In this document: in pieces, positions 54,522 to 64,000 of the stretch
Position numbering within the stretch: position 1 is the stretch's first letter
How the letters are laid out: each line of letters begins with the position of its first letter
Source of the DNA: Sporocytophaga sp.
GTDB taxonomy: Bacteria > Bacteroidota > Bacteroidia > Cytophagales > Cytophagaceae
Assembly: GCA_024707265.1 (NCBI GenBank)
Contig: JANQAB010000003.1
Span: 372,001-436,000, forward strand
Reading direction: 5' to 3'
Length of the DNA: 64,000 nt
Translations under genes and position numbers: made by a program
Notes under the pieces: model-generated
Told to the model about the DNA's origin: nothing
The model's input: only the letters and a program-made list of their open reading frames with translations
The model's database searches: none

Positions 54522-57341
54522 ATGAAAACCTTATACCCATTTTCGAAAAAAATCTTTATTGTTCTTCTGTTCCTGGTTCTAAACAAAACTTTTGTTTTTA
54601 GTCAGAGTTTTACCTCAAGCACACTTCAGAACGCAGGAGTTATTACGCCTACATCTCTTCAATTCGGACCAGATGGTAAATTGTATGTTGGACAACAGGA
54701 TGGGGCTATAAAAGTATTGACCATCAACCGGACTTCAGCAAATAACTATACTGTAACCGGATCCGAAACAATTACCCTTGTAAAAGAAATACCAAATCAT
54801 AATGATGATGGAAGTTTATTAAGTCAGCCTTCATCTAAAAGACTTCTGACAGGTATAGCTGTTGCAGGAACACCTGAAAATCCTGTACTATATGCTACCT
54901 CCAGCGATCCCAGAATTGGAGGAGCCAGCAATGGTGATCTCGATCTTTGTACCAATTCCGGAGTATTATCCAAACTAACGAAAGTAGGAAACAAATGGAC
55001 AAAAACAGACCTTGTCAGAGGGCTTCCCAAATCAGAAGAAACCCATTCCTGCAATGGTCTATACTTTTTCGAAGGGAATGGTAAAAAAACAATGCTAATA
55101 GCTGTAGGAGGCCAGACAAATGCAGGTTCTCCCTCAAATGTATTTGCTTACATATGTGAATACGCCCTTTCTGCTGCTGTCCTTTCTGTAGATCTAAATG
55201 TAGTTGAAAACCTTCCGGACAAGCAAGATCCATCAGGAAAACATCCGTATAAATATGATATGCCGACTCTGGATGATCCCACCAGGCCTAATAATCCTGA
55301 TGGATCTGATCAAAATGATCCGTGGGGAGGGAATGACGGATTAAATCAGGCTAAAATAGTGACAAATGGCCCAGTCCAGGTATTTGCATCAGGCTTTCGA
55401 AATCCATATGATGTTTTAATATTAAAACATCCATCCAAAGCAGGAAAAATCTTCACCGTAGACAATGGCCCTAATAAAAACTGGGGAGGTACTCCTATTA
55501 TGGGTGATAATGGAATGGCTTCAAACAAATATGCATCATCAGAACCAGGATCACAGGATGTCGGCAACTTTGACGGACTTGAACTTATAGGTGATATGGA
55601 TAATTATACTGCTGGATCTTTTTATGGTGGTCATCCAAATCCAATAAGAGCAAACCCAGAGAGTGCGGGACTCTATACAAATTCTCCTTCGGGGACAGGC
55701 TGGCGCTATAATAAGAACGACGCTTCTTTGCCTTTGCCACAGGACTGGCCTCCTGTGCCTGTTGCAGATCCAAAACAAGGCGAATATAAAAAAGCTGGAA
55801 CAGACGCTGACAAATCCTTGCTGTACTTTAAAAATTCTACCAATGGAATATGTGAGTATAGATACTCAGGCAACCCACTTTATGGTGATATCCTTGCTGC
55901 TGGATTCGACGGAAATCTTTATAGAATAAAACTCAATGAAACTGGAGAGGCTGTTCTCAACAATAAAGATGCCGCCAGACTGAACTTGGATAACCCTTTA
56001 GGAAGCGCTCTCGAAGGGAAAGCACTGGATGTAACTTCACAAGGAGATGGAGAGATCTTTGAAGGTACTATATGGGTTGCTGTATATTCAGCAAATCTGA
56101 TAAAAGTATTTGAACCCGCTACTATCATATGCAGCAATACCTCCCCTACTGCTGATGATGATAACGACGGATATTCTAATGAAGAAGAAAATGATAACCA
56201 GACTGATCCATGTAATCCTGCCGATTCTCCGGCAGACAATGACAAAGATATGATAAGCGATAAATGGGATATTGATGATGATAATGATGGCGTTCCGGAT
56301 AACCAAGACTTCTTTGCATTGGATAATCAAAACGGATTACAAAATAATATTCCTAAAATCTTTAATCTCACCAATGCTGATCCCGGAACAGGCTTCTTTG
56401 GTGTAGGGTTAACAGGATTAATGTCCAATGGAACCAGCAATTATCAAGACCTCTACAATAATGATAATATCATTGCAGGTGGAGCAATCGGAGCAATTAC
56501 CGTAGAAGAAGTTCCTGAAGGGGATGCCTATCAAACCAATAACAATCAGCAATACGCCTTTCAGGTTGGTATAAATACTAACAAAAACACTGGTGTCTTC
56601 ACCGTCAAAACCGGAATATTGCCCAATTACTTCAGCTCCGGAACACCACAAAACTTCCAATCTCATGGAATGTTTATAGGTACGGGCGATCAGGACAATT
56701 ACATTAAACTTTCATTAAACGCAAATGGAGGTTCAGGAGGTATTGAGTTATTGACAGAATCAGATGGTGTAGCTACCAGCCTTCAAAATCCACTACCCGG
56801 AGCCATTCCTCAAACCAACATTATTTTCTACTTTACTATTGATCCTGAGACAGGCACAATTTATCCAAAGTATAAAATAGAGGATGCCATGTATAGCTTT
56901 GATCCCATTCAGGCGCCGGCTAAAGTAGCAAGCACTATTCAGAATGATCAAACTGCTTTAGCTGTTGGACTTATTGCTACATCCAGAGGATCAGGCAATA
57001 GATTCAGCGCTACCTGGGATTATATAGAAGTCACACCAGGGAGCATTACATCTATAAACTTTCGGAATAATGGAGGAAAATCCAAAAATATAAACTTGTA
57101 TCCAAACCCTTCAAATGATTTCGTTAATATGAATATTAATGAAGAATCACCACAAAGTTATACCATAAAGATATTCAACAGCTTGTGTCAGCTCATTGAT
57201 GAAAGAAAAGTTGAATATGCTCCTGGAGGCGATGATCATAAGATTAAAGTAGCAGATTATCCGAATGGCATCTACTATTTTCAATTAATTACTGAAGGTC
57301 AGGAACAATCTGCAACAGTCAAATTTATTAAAAGTAACTAA
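54522..57341 (+). CDS. Secreted PQQ-sugar-dehydrogenase-like propeller with TSP3 and T9SS domains
   Basis: 939 residues. Signal peptide ends near FVFSQ (residue 29). The propeller (about 40-525) opens TPTSLQFGPDGKLYVGQQDGAIKVLTI and has PNHNDDG, YATSSDPRIGG, DLVRGLPKSEETHSCNGL, DDPTRPNNPDGSD, VQVFASGFRNPYDVLI and FTVDNGPNKNWGG, as in glucose/sorbosone dehydrogenases. About 545-600 are TSP3-like calcium-binding acidic repeats (DDDNDGYSNEEENDNQTDPCNPADSPADNDKDM), then a beta-rich domain to about 845 and a T9SS tail (INLYPNPSNDFVN...VKFIKSN). It may oxidise or bind sugars outside the cell; I cannot prove PQQ binding. Paralog of the next gene. Confidence 0.9.
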   Translation: MKTLYPFSKKIFIVLLFLVLNKTFVFSQSFTSSTLQNAGVITPTSLQFGPDGKLYVGQQDGAIKVLTINRTSANNYTVTGSETITLVKEIPNHNDDGSLLSQPSSKRLLTGIAVAGTPENPVLYATSSDPRIGGASNGDLDLCTNSGVLSKLTKVGNKWTKTDLVRGLPKSEETHSCNGLYFFEGNGKKTMLIAVGGQTNAGSPSNVFAYICEYALSAAVLSVDLNVVENLPDKQDPSGKHPYKYDMPTLDDPTRPNNPDGSDQNDPWGGNDGLNQAKIVTNGPVQVFASGFRNPYDVLILKHPSKAGKIFTVDNGPNKNWGGTPIMGDNGMASNKYASSEPGSQDVGNFDGLELIGDMDNYTAGSFYGGHPNPIRANPESAGLYTNSPSGTGWRYNKNDASLPLPQDWPPVPVADPKQGEYKKAGTDADKSLLYFKNSTNGICEYRYSGNPLYGDILAAGFDGNLYRIKLNETGEAVLNNKDAARLNLDNPLGSALEGKALDVTSQGDGEIFEGTIWVAVYSANLIKVFEPATIICSNTSPTADDDNDGYSNEEENDNQTDPCNPADSPADNDKDMISDKWDIDDDNDGVPDNQDFFALDNQNGLQNNIPKIFNLTNADPGTGFFGVGLTGLMSNGTSNYQDLYNNDNIIAGGAIGAITVEEVPEGDAYQTNNNQQYAFQVGINTNKNTGVFTVKTGILPNYFSSGTPQNFQSHGMFIGTGDQDNYIKLSLNANGGSGGIELLTESDGVATSLQNPLPGAIPQTNIIFYFTIDPETGTIYPKYKIEDAMYSFDPIQAPAKVASTIQNDQTALAVGLIATSRGSGNRFSATWDYIEVTPGSITSINFRNNGGKSKNINLYPNPSNDFVNMNINEESPQSYTIKIFNSLCQLIDERKVEYAPGGDDHKIKVADYPNGIYYFQLITEGQEQSATVKFIKSN

Positions 57342-57350
57342 ATGATTTAG

Positions 57351-57392
57351 ATAAAGATGAGATTTTCAAAAAAAATCTCATCTTTATTTTTT
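57351..57392 (+). terminator. Terminator after the 939-residue propeller gene
   Basis: ATAAAGATGAGATTTT pairs with AAAATCTCATCTTTAT around a short A-rich loop, followed by T. It begins nine bases past the stop. Confidence 0.9.
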
Positions 57393-57455
57393 CTACAAAG
57401 TGCTCTCTTCCTTCACATTGGAGGTTCTCATATTAACTTATCCCTAAAAACCAAC

Positions 57456-57480
57456 CTATGTCAATGAACAGCTGACATAG
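57456..57480. promoter_or_regulatory. Inverted repeat upstream of the second propeller gene
   Basis: CTATGTCA (57456-57463) pairs with TGACATAG (57473-57480); a third TTATGTCA half-site follows at 57496-57503, 15 bases before the start codon at 57518. Possibly a regulator site, or a leader hairpin. Confidence 0.4.
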
Positions 57481-57517
57481 TTATTGAGTTATTTTTTATG
57501 TCAATAATTCCTACATC

Positions 57518-60311
57518 ATGAAAAATTTGTACAGCTTTTTAAGAACAGTATCGTTTATTTTGATAATCCCCATGATCACTCCGATCATTGTGTTTGGGCA
57601 GAATTTTACAATGAGTCAGCTAAAAAATGTTAACCTGGCTAACCCCACATCTCTGCAATTTGGTCCAGACGGGAAATTATATATTTCGCAACAAGATGGA
57701 CAGATAAGAATTATAACCATACAACGTAATGGTCCAAATGACTATACAGCTACTAATACTGAAACTATTACATTGGTCAGAGATATCCCTAATCACAATG
57801 ACGACGGAACCAATCATCCGGCAAAGAAAAAGACAAGTAACCGGAATACTAGTAGACGGTGATGCCAGCAATCCTATCATTTATATAGCCTCCAGCGATG
57901 CACGTATTGGAGCTGGGAGCTTCGGAGATGTTAACCTTTGTACAAACTCTGGTATCATTTCAAAATTATACAAAGAAAATGGTCATTGGACAAAGATAGA
58001 TCTTGTAAGAGGTCTTCCTAGATCTGAAGAAAATCATGCAACCAACGGATTAGTAAAATATGGAGACAAGCTTTTAGTTTGCCAGGGAGGAGGAACAAAT
58101 GCAGGAGCACCTTCCGCTTTATGGACATACGTTACAGAATATGCACTGGCCGCGGCTATACTTGTAGTAGATTTGGCAGCTGTAGAGGCAATGCCAACGA
58201 AGATTGATCCTACTGGTAAAAATCCTTATAAGTATGACATTCCGACTTTAGATGACCCCACAAGACCTAATAACCCTGATGGTAGTGATGTCAATGATCC
58301 ATGGGGAGGGAATGACGGGCTCAACCAGGCAAAGATAGTACCGGGTGGTCCTGTTCAGATTTTTGCTGGAGGATTTCGAAATCCTTATGATATTGTTATA
58401 ACCAAACACCCCTCAAGAAGTGGAAGAGTTTACAGTATAGATAATGGACCTAACAGAAACTGGGGCGGATATCCTGTAAAAGAAAACGGAACAGTCACGA
58501 ACAATTATCCTGAAGGTGAACCTGGTTCTCTTACAGTTAACAATCTTGATGGCATGGAATATATTGGTAATATCAACACCTATAAACCAGGTGATTATTA
58601 TGCAGGTCATCCAACACCTATAAGAGCTAACCCATCAGGAGCAGGTTTATTCACAAACGATCCAATAAGTGGAAGCAAATGGAGAATTAATAAACCCGAC
58701 CTTCCGGTTGACTGGCCTCCTGTTCCAGAAAGCATGAAAGACCCCAGAGAGGCTGATTATTATAATGCCGGAACAGCTGCAGACAAATCGGTTATATACT
58801 TTGAACAATCTACCAATGGAATGTGTGAATATCTTTATTCAGGCAACGCCATGTATGGAGATATTTTAGCTGTTGGATACGAGGGAGATATATTCAGAAT
58901 AAAGATGACAGATGACCCTACAGCTGTTCGCAATAATCAAATGCTCAATAGAGTCAACATGGATAAAGGATGGTCAATCGGAGATGCCAAACCACTGGAT
59001 ATTACTGCTCAGGGAGATGGTGAAATATTTGCAGGAACCATTTGGATTGCAAGCTGGGGCAAAAGCAGAATAGACATCTTTGAACCGGGAGCTGAGATCG
59101 AATGTAATAGTGGACCCAATTCCCCTAATGATGATGATCTGGACGGATACTCCAACGATGAGGAGACCAAAAGTGGCACAGATCCATGCAATGGAGCGGA
59201 TAAGCCCACAGACTTCGATGGAGACTTAATAGGTGATTTTTTAGATGATGATGATGACAATGATGGAATTAAAGATATTGTAGACCTTTATGTTCGAGAC
59301 AGAGACAATGGAGCTTCTACTACTATTCCAACACATTATGCATTATTCAACTATGATCCGGGAACGGGCTTCTTTGGCCTTGGATTTACAGGGCTTATGT
59401 CCAATTACAAAACAGATTACCTGAATATGTTCGATCCATATAATATGATTGCAGGAGGAGCTGCGGGAGCACTTACACTTGAAGACGTTACACCCGGAGA
59501 TGCTTACGAAGATATCAATACCCAGATGAACGCATTCCAGTTTGGAATAAACGTAGATAAATACTCAGGCACATATATGGTCTCAGCAGCCATTCTACCA
59601 AGTTACTTTAATGCAACAACACCCAAAGATGATCAGTCTCAGGGAATTTATATCGGAAATGGCGACCAAGACAACTATATTAAACTTGTCCTTAATTCAA
59701 ACGGTGGAAAGGGAGGAATAGCTCTCGTAACAGAAGTAAATGGAAAGGCTACAACCGTCCAAAACGACCTGCCAACTTCGACAATTCCTACAGGCCCTGT
59801 TATATTCCAATTTTACATAGATCCTGAAAGCGCTACAGTTTATCCCATGTATCAGATTGCTAAATCTTCCTATAGCTTTGATCCAATAACAGCTTCCGGA
59901 AGAACCAAAGGTGCGATACAAAGGTTAGATACTACATTGGCAGTAGGCATTATTTCTACATCCAGAAACGCTAATGAGACTTTCAATGCTACTTGGGATT
60001 ACATAGAAGTGAAACCAGCAATTATTTCTTCAATCAAATGGAGTAACTCTTCTTCTCCTTCAAATATTATTGCCTATCCAAATCCGACTAAAAATATCAT
60101 CAACATTAGCTTCAAAGATAAAGTTGATCAAAACTATGCTATTAAAATATACAATAGCATGAGTCAGGCAATGAAAGAAACAACTGTAAACACTAATAGT
60201 AATGGAATGGATTTTCCAGTAAACGTCTCAGATCTTGAACCTGGTGTTTACTTTATGCAACTGACTTCAGAAGATTCCAAAACAGCAACTCTTAAATTTA
60301 TTAAACAGTAA
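57518..60311 (+). CDS. Secreted PQQ-sugar-dehydrogenase-like propeller with TSP3 and T9SS domains (frameshifted)
   Basis: Paralog of the 54522 gene, broken near its start. The first frame from ATG 57518 carries the signal peptide, TSLQFGPDGKLYISQQDG and TLVRDIPNHNDDGTNHPAK, and the second continues KRQVTGILVDGDASNPIIYIASSDARIGAG to 60311. In the paralog these two parts are joined without a break. Removing one base from the five-A run at 57827-57831 restores 930 residues. The rest holds the propeller, a DDDLDGYSNDEETKSGTDPCNGADKPTDFDGD TSP3 stretch, a beta-rich domain and a T9SS tail (IIAYPNPTKNIIN...LKFIKQ). Function as for its paralog. Annotating two genes here would be wrong. Confidence 0.88.
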
Positions 60312-60332
60312 TAAGGGATAACAAATGATAAA

Positions 60333-60368
60333 AGGGGCAGGTCATATATCTGCCCTATATATTTTTAA
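60333..60368 (+). terminator. Terminator after the second propeller gene
   Basis: GGGCAG (60335-60340) pairs with CTGCCC (60350-60355), followed by an AT-rich stretch with T. Moderate strength. Confidence 0.65.
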
Positions 60369-60555
60369 AAATTACTTTTTAAAAATTCTTTTTTTAAACT
60401 CCTACAAAGTGAAAGATTTACAATACTTTGCTCCATTTTCATATGTATTCCGAAGGGACTTTATCTAAAAGTAAGATATCTGATTAATTTAAAAAATTTT
60501 GTAAAACTTCTCATTCCTCAACCTGTTTAGCAATTTAAAATAACTCCTCATCCAT

Positions 60556-62163
60556 ATGTTATTCGATAAAAGAAAAATGGTAGTAAACTTTCCCCTATTT
60601 CTTCTTTGCTCTGTTATATTTTATTTTATAATAAACCTGCCACCACAAAGTACTTCAACAAAACATTTTGCAAAAATAGAACTCGCTCCAAATTCAGTTA
60701 AACATACCCGAGATAATAAATCTAATAATCTTATTAAAAAAAGAAGTACCAAAACTAAAGTGAAAGGAGCCAAACTAACAATCATATTTGACTCAAAACC
60801 TTTATCCTATAGTCTTACAAAATCTCCACTCATGTATAATAAAGATTTCGCTTATAGTTTCACACTTGACGATGGAAAGGCTTGCGCATATGACTATGCT
60901 TTTCCATTAATAAATGGAGGAAGAAATAATAAGAACAATAAAGATTTTCCCGGACTATACTTCTCTGACGGATGTGGTAGTAGGGTTCCTTTTAAGCTTG
61001 GTATAGCAATGTGCAGCACTAACCCTAAGGGAATAGATAATCATGTAAAAAAGAACCATGAAGACATGACATGGGATGAACTGAAGATTTTACATCAAAA
61101 TGACTGGGATGTTCTCAATCATAGTTTGTTTCATCAGACAGGCCCTGGCACTGACTATGAATACCAGATAGCTCAAAATATAAAGTATGTAAATGAAAAG
61201 ACTAACATTACAATGACACACTTTGTAATTCCTGGAGGAGACACTGGATATACAAAACCTGCAATAAAACTTGGTATGAAATCAATTTATAATCAGAAAT
61301 TTTTTAATGGTTATAATGGGATAAGTACAGATACTCTCAAAGATCTGAAAAACTATCAGATGTTCAGGCAATTTCTGGAAGAGGCTAACCTGGATAGATA
61401 CATCAACAAAATAGATGAAATTTCAAATCAAAGTGCACCTGATAATCACTTGTGGTATTCAGCCTTTACTCACCAGGTGGGAGAAGTACTTCAAGGTGGA
61501 AGCCTTGCTTATCAAACATTTGAAAATTATATGAACACCCTTGAACTGAATTATGGTATAAAAGGGAAAGACAATATGTATATGGCCCCGTTACAAGAAG
61601 TTTATGAGTATATTCAAACCCGCAACATAGTTGATCCAATATCAGAACAGTATGGAGACACATTAATACTGTATCTTGATTTCTCAAATGTTCCTGACCA
61701 AAGAAGGTATCAGCTTTCCCTCAATCTGAAGTGTAATGAAAAGATTGATAAATTAATCACAGAAGAAAATGTCAGCTTTATCAGCTATAATAATGAAAAC
61801 GAAAACAAACTGATCAACTTAAAATGGAGCTCTAAACCCCAAACAGAATATCTTACAGGGCAACCGCCTGTTATATTAGGGAACTCTCCTTCAATATTTT
61901 CAGGCAACTATATCAATGCTTATCCCAATCCAGTATCCGGCAAGCTTTTAATAAACATCCCGGAAGTGGTCAATGCTAATCCGGAAATTGCTATTGTGGA
62001 TATGAAAGGAAATTGTATTCAGGTAAATACATATACTTTCACTGATAACAACTCCATTGAAATAAATCTGCTACCATTTAACCTTTCTGAATCTATGTAC
62101 TATATAAGGATCAAGTCTGGCGACTTGCTGAGGTTTAGCAAGATATACTGGAATAAAAAATAA
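60556..62163 (+). CDS. Secreted polysaccharide-deacetylase-like protein with T9SS domain
   Basis: 535 residues with an N-terminal membrane or signal segment (FPLFLLCSVIFYFIINL, about 13-29). The region about 90-300 resembles the NodB fold: AYSFTLDDGKACAYDYAFPLI holds the metal-site motif (FTLDDG in place of TFDDG), and LNHSLFHQTGPGTDYE holds the NHxxxH motif. About 450-535 is a T9SS tail (INAYPNPVSGKLLINIPEV...FSKIYWNKK). Deacetylases of this family remove acetyl groups from chitin, xylan or peptidoglycan with a bound metal; the substrate is not evident. The family usually begins nearer the signal peptide; the extra 60 residues are low complexity. Confidence 0.85.
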   Translation: MLFDKRKMVVNFPLFLLCSVIFYFIINLPPQSTSTKHFAKIELAPNSVKHTRDNKSNNLIKKRSTKTKVKGAKLTIIFDSKPLSYSLTKSPLMYNKDFAYSFTLDDGKACAYDYAFPLINGGRNNKNNKDFPGLYFSDGCGSRVPFKLGIAMCSTNPKGIDNHVKKNHEDMTWDELKILHQNDWDVLNHSLFHQTGPGTDYEYQIAQNIKYVNEKTNITMTHFVIPGGDTGYTKPAIKLGMKSIYNQKFFNGYNGISTDTLKDLKNYQMFRQFLEEANLDRYINKIDEISNQSAPDNHLWYSAFTHQVGEVLQGGSLAYQTFENYMNTLELNYGIKGKDNMYMAPLQEVYEYIQTRNIVDPISEQYGDTLILYLDFSNVPDQRRYQLSLNLKCNEKIDKLITEENVSFISYNNENENKLINLKWSSKPQTEYLTGQPPVILGNSPSIFSGNYINAYPNPVSGKLLINIPEVVNANPEIAIVDMKGNCIQVNTYTFTDNNSIEINLLPFNLSESMYYIRIKSGDLLRFSKIYWNKK

Positions 62164-62282
62164 AATCAAGAATACAAATTAAGAAGGAAAGAAAGGAGCG
62201 ATAAAGTTTGTACTATGCCCTATTTTTTTACATTCCTTTTATTTTTAATAAATTGCAAAAAATACCGATACGAACAAAATTA

Positions 62283-62290
62283 TAACTTTG
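62283..62290 (+). promoter_or_regulatory. Possible Bacteroidota -7 promoter box
   Basis: TAACTTTG matches TANNTTTG, 15 bases before the ATG at 62306. The partner TTTG/TTG is not well placed, so this is tentative. Confidence 0.35.
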
Positions 62291-62305
62291 AAAAATTAAC
62301 TTGCA

Positions 62306-63040
62306 ATGTTTATTCATCATGGAAGAGAAAGAACTTTTAGACATAACCTTCAGATTGCATCTCTGCTTTCCTTTGTGGCAGGAATAGTTAATGTTGCCGG
62401 ATTTTTATCAGTGGCAAAACTGACTACCAATATCACAGGTCACTTTGCCTTTTTTATTGACGAAGCATTCAAGCTGAATATCGCCCAGACATTTCTTTAC
62501 CTTCTTTATATAATAGCTTTTTTTGCGGGCTCATTTACATCAGGTTTTCTAATAGAAATTTTTTCAAGAAAAAGCGCAAGATTTGTATTTGTAGTTCCAA
62601 TCATTCTTGAAAGTTTTATTTTGATGTCGACAGGCGTATTGAGCTATAGCTTTATTAACAATAATGAAAACCTGATCGCGACAATATTACTTTTTACAAT
62701 GGGTTTGCAAAATTCGTTGGTAACAAAAATCAGCAATGCTACAGTGAGAACTACCCATTTAACAGGACTCTTTACCGACCTGGGTATTGAGTTATCACAA
62801 TTATTCTTTTATAAAGAAAATGAGCAAAGGCGAAAGCTTTATAGTTCCATTAAACTCAGGTTCACCATTATATCTTTTTTCTTTCTGGGAGGTCTGTTTG
62901 CCGGCATACTTTATGAATTCATGCAAATCAGAGTGCTCCTAATAGGAGCTACAGTATTGATAGCAGGAATTATATATAATTTCAAAAAACAACGTCCTAC
63001 GGAACCTCTTACACTCGTAAATCAAGAAATAAAAAATTAA
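62306..63040 (+). CDS. YoaK/DUF1275-family membrane protein
   Basis: 244 residues with six or seven membrane segments. It opens FRHNLQIASLLSFVAGIVNVAGFLSVAKLTTNITGHFAFF, the DUF1275 signature (GxVNVAGF and T-N-x-T-G-H), and has GLQNSLVTKISNATVRTTHLTGLFTDLGIELSQLFF, which holds the second family block with N-x-T-x-R-T-T-H-x-T-G. Function of the family is unknown. A hairpin at 63035 closes the transcript. Confidence 0.93.
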   Translation: MFIHHGRERTFRHNLQIASLLSFVAGIVNVAGFLSVAKLTTNITGHFAFFIDEAFKLNIAQTFLYLLYIIAFFAGSFTSGFLIEIFSRKSARFVFVVPIILESFILMSTGVLSYSFINNNENLIATILLFTMGLQNSLVTKISNATVRTTHLTGLFTDLGIELSQLFFYKENEQRRKLYSSIKLRFTIISFFFLGGLFAGILYEFMQIRVLLIGATVLIAGIIYNFKKQRPTEPLTLVNQEIKN

Positions 63041-63066
63041 TCCTTCACATTTAAGAAGGATTAATT
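63035..63066. terminator. Convergent hairpin terminator
   Basis: AATTAATCCTTC (63035-63046) pairs with GAAGGATTAATT (63055-63066), around an eight-base loop. It lies between the convergent YoaK-type and glycosyltransferase genes and can serve both. Confidence 0.8.
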
Positions 63067-63087
63067 AATATTCCAGTTGTATAATTC

Positions 63088-64000
63088 CTATACCTTTGAA
63101 CTACCTGAGTGAGGAGTATGAATAAATTTTTTATTAGCCCCTTTTAATTTAAACAGTACTAAAACCATAACTATAAAAGCCTTAGGTAGCTGAGCAATTG
63201 CCTTCATATTCTTTTTGTTAAAAAATTCACTAGGTACCGCGATTACCAATCCAAGAGTCTGAATAAGAAATAAGCTTATCCAGTAAAATGCTCCTGGAAA
63301 GGCCAGAACCCCTGAGGTAAACTCAATTAAAGCCGATAATGCAGCTGTTACACCCGTTACTCCCAGAAGTAACACCCTTGGGGCGAGAAATTGCTGAAAA
63401 GCTTTGTCAAAGAAATCCATATTTCCTTTGGTTAAAAGATGCCAAAGGCCTTGGAAGAAATATTGTCTGAAATAATGCAACTGAGCTGATATCCATCTCC
63501 TCCTCTGATTCTGAAACACTTCAGCATTTTCTACCTTTTCATCCAGGATATAGGCATCTTCTACATACTCGATTTTAACTTTATCTCTCAGCAATTTATG
63601 TTCAAGCTCTTTATCAAATCCACCTATAGCATGATTTGTAGCCATTACCTTCTTAAAATAATTATAATGAAAAGCCATTCCGGAACCTATAAGTCCGGAA
63701 GAAAGTCCTAATATCCGATGGCCTCTCCTGTAGATATGATTATTAATTTCTTCGCTTATGGCATCCAGAATGGCAAAGTTAGTATTCATATTCTTAGCTA
63801 CTCTGTGACCTTGAACAGCTCCGATTCCTTTTACAGATATTACAGAATTTAACTTCCTTATGAAATCTGCTTTCATTACGTTATCAACATCAAGCACCAG
63901 TGCATAGTCATAAAGGTTCTCATCCAGTTGATTGAGTGCTACATTCAGTGATTTTGCCTTTGTACTTTTATCAAAGAAAACTTCAATCACTTTAATGGGC
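63088..64000 (-). CDS. Processive glycosyltransferase family 2 (C-terminal part, cut by window edge)
   Basis: At least 304 residues; the frame is open to the right edge (a reading from GTG at 63990 is not the real start). It holds KAKSLNVALNQ, the DxD motif in ALVLDVDNVMKADFI, the catalytic EDAYILDEKVENAEVFQNQRRRW with the QxxRW motif, and C-terminal membrane helices (about 205-280, FLAPRVLLLGVTGVTAAL and FYWISLFLIQTLGLVIAV). These are the marks of cellulose- or hyaluronan-synthase-like enzymes that extend and export a polysaccharide. Product unknown. Confidence 0.92.
   Translation of the reverse strand, partial: PIKVIEVFFDKSTKAKSLNVALNQLDENLYDYALVLDVDNVMKADFIRKLNSVISVKGIGAVQGHRVAKNMNTNFAILDAISEEINNHIYRRGHRILGLSSGLIGSGMAFHYNYFKKVMATNHAIGGFDKELEHKLLRDKVKIEYVEDAYILDEKVENAEVFQNQRRRWISAQLHYFRQYFFQGLWHLLTKGNMDFFDKAFQQFLAPRVLLLGVTGVTAALSALIEFTSGVLAFPGAFYWISLFLIQTLGLVIAVPSEFFNKKNMKAIAQLPKAFIVMVLVLFKLKGANKKFIHTPHSGSSKV

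Noticed and set aside
56149..56295. DDDNDG-type repeats in the propeller proteins read as a dockerin.
   Set aside because: The spacing and the DPCNPAD pattern fit thrombospondin type 3 repeats, and no cohesin gene is present in the window.
3252..57831. The five homopolymer breaks as programmed frameshifts like the one in prfB.
   Set aside because: None has a Shine-Dalgarno stimulator, a stop-codon slip site or a clear downstream structure, and one-base repair always gives a family-length protein. Error is simpler.
1..64000. tRNA, rRNA, CRISPR arrays, insertion sequences and prophage genes.
   Set aside because: I looked for CCA-ended cloverleaf patterns, direct-repeat arrays, transposases and integrases and saw none. 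A covariance scan could still find a tRNA I missed.

Overview
The window looks like a chromosomal segment of a Bacteroidota bacterium, most likely a polysaccharide-degrading member of the Cytophagales (Cytophaga/Sporocytophaga type). The evidence is a SusC/SusD pair, many secreted proteins ending in a type IX secretion (T9SS) C-terminal domain with a YPNP-type motif, a GH5 glucanase with Ig-like and CBM6 modules, a nagB of the long Bacteroidota type, and AT-rich DNA with few Shine-Dalgarno sites. The species call is inference. I saw no rRNA, tRNA, CRISPR array, insertion sequence or phage gene.

Layout. 1-3919 (minus strand): amino-sugar and acetate block of FHS-type sugar permease, acetyl-CoA synthetase and glucosamine-6-phosphate deaminase (cut by the window edge). 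4434-9136 (plus): a large membrane/TPR protein, a PduO-type cobalamin adenosyltransferase, and prfB with its programmed +1 frameshift. 9592-15400 (plus): susC, susD and a third surface lipoprotein with PKD-like domains. 15501-18237: two paralogous PAS-LuxR regulators interleaved with three candidate small-RNA units, each preceded by the same palindrome. 18454-18990: a small Tudor-like protein. 19089-28034 (minus): GH5/Ig/CBM6/T9SS glucanase, a catalytic-domain-free relative, and a GH63-like glucosidase. 28218-41750: mostly housekeeping (dtd, MazG-like, dienelactone hydrolase, HtrA protease, RNA methyltransferase-like protein, lysS, outer-membrane protein) plus a TetR-controlled efflux operon with two matching operators. 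42166-52660: a surface-polysaccharide-like block of glycosyltransferases, a hexapeptide acyltransferase and four paralogous right-handed beta-helix proteins sent to the surface in different ways. 52769-62163 (plus): secreted T9SS proteins (Kelch, twin sugar-dehydrogenase-like propellers, polysaccharide-deacetylase-like). 62306-64000: a YoaK-type membrane protein and a partial processive glycosyltransferase.

How it may work together. The secreted GH5 enzyme and its CBM6 partner would bind and cut plant-type glucan outside the cell, SusC/SusD would import oligosaccharides, and the GH63-like enzyme may act on glucosides inside. The permease/Acs/NagB block fits amino-sugar use with recapture of released acetate. 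The most unusual locus is 15.5-18.2 kb, a possible LuxR/small-RNA circuit.

Data caution. Five genes (permease 2554-3919, TPR protein near 4464, MFS 33313-34591, methyltransferase 37380-38283, propeller 57518-60311) are each broken by one base in a homopolymer of 5-9 bases. One-base correction restores a full family-length protein every time, so sequencing or assembly error is the first explanation.
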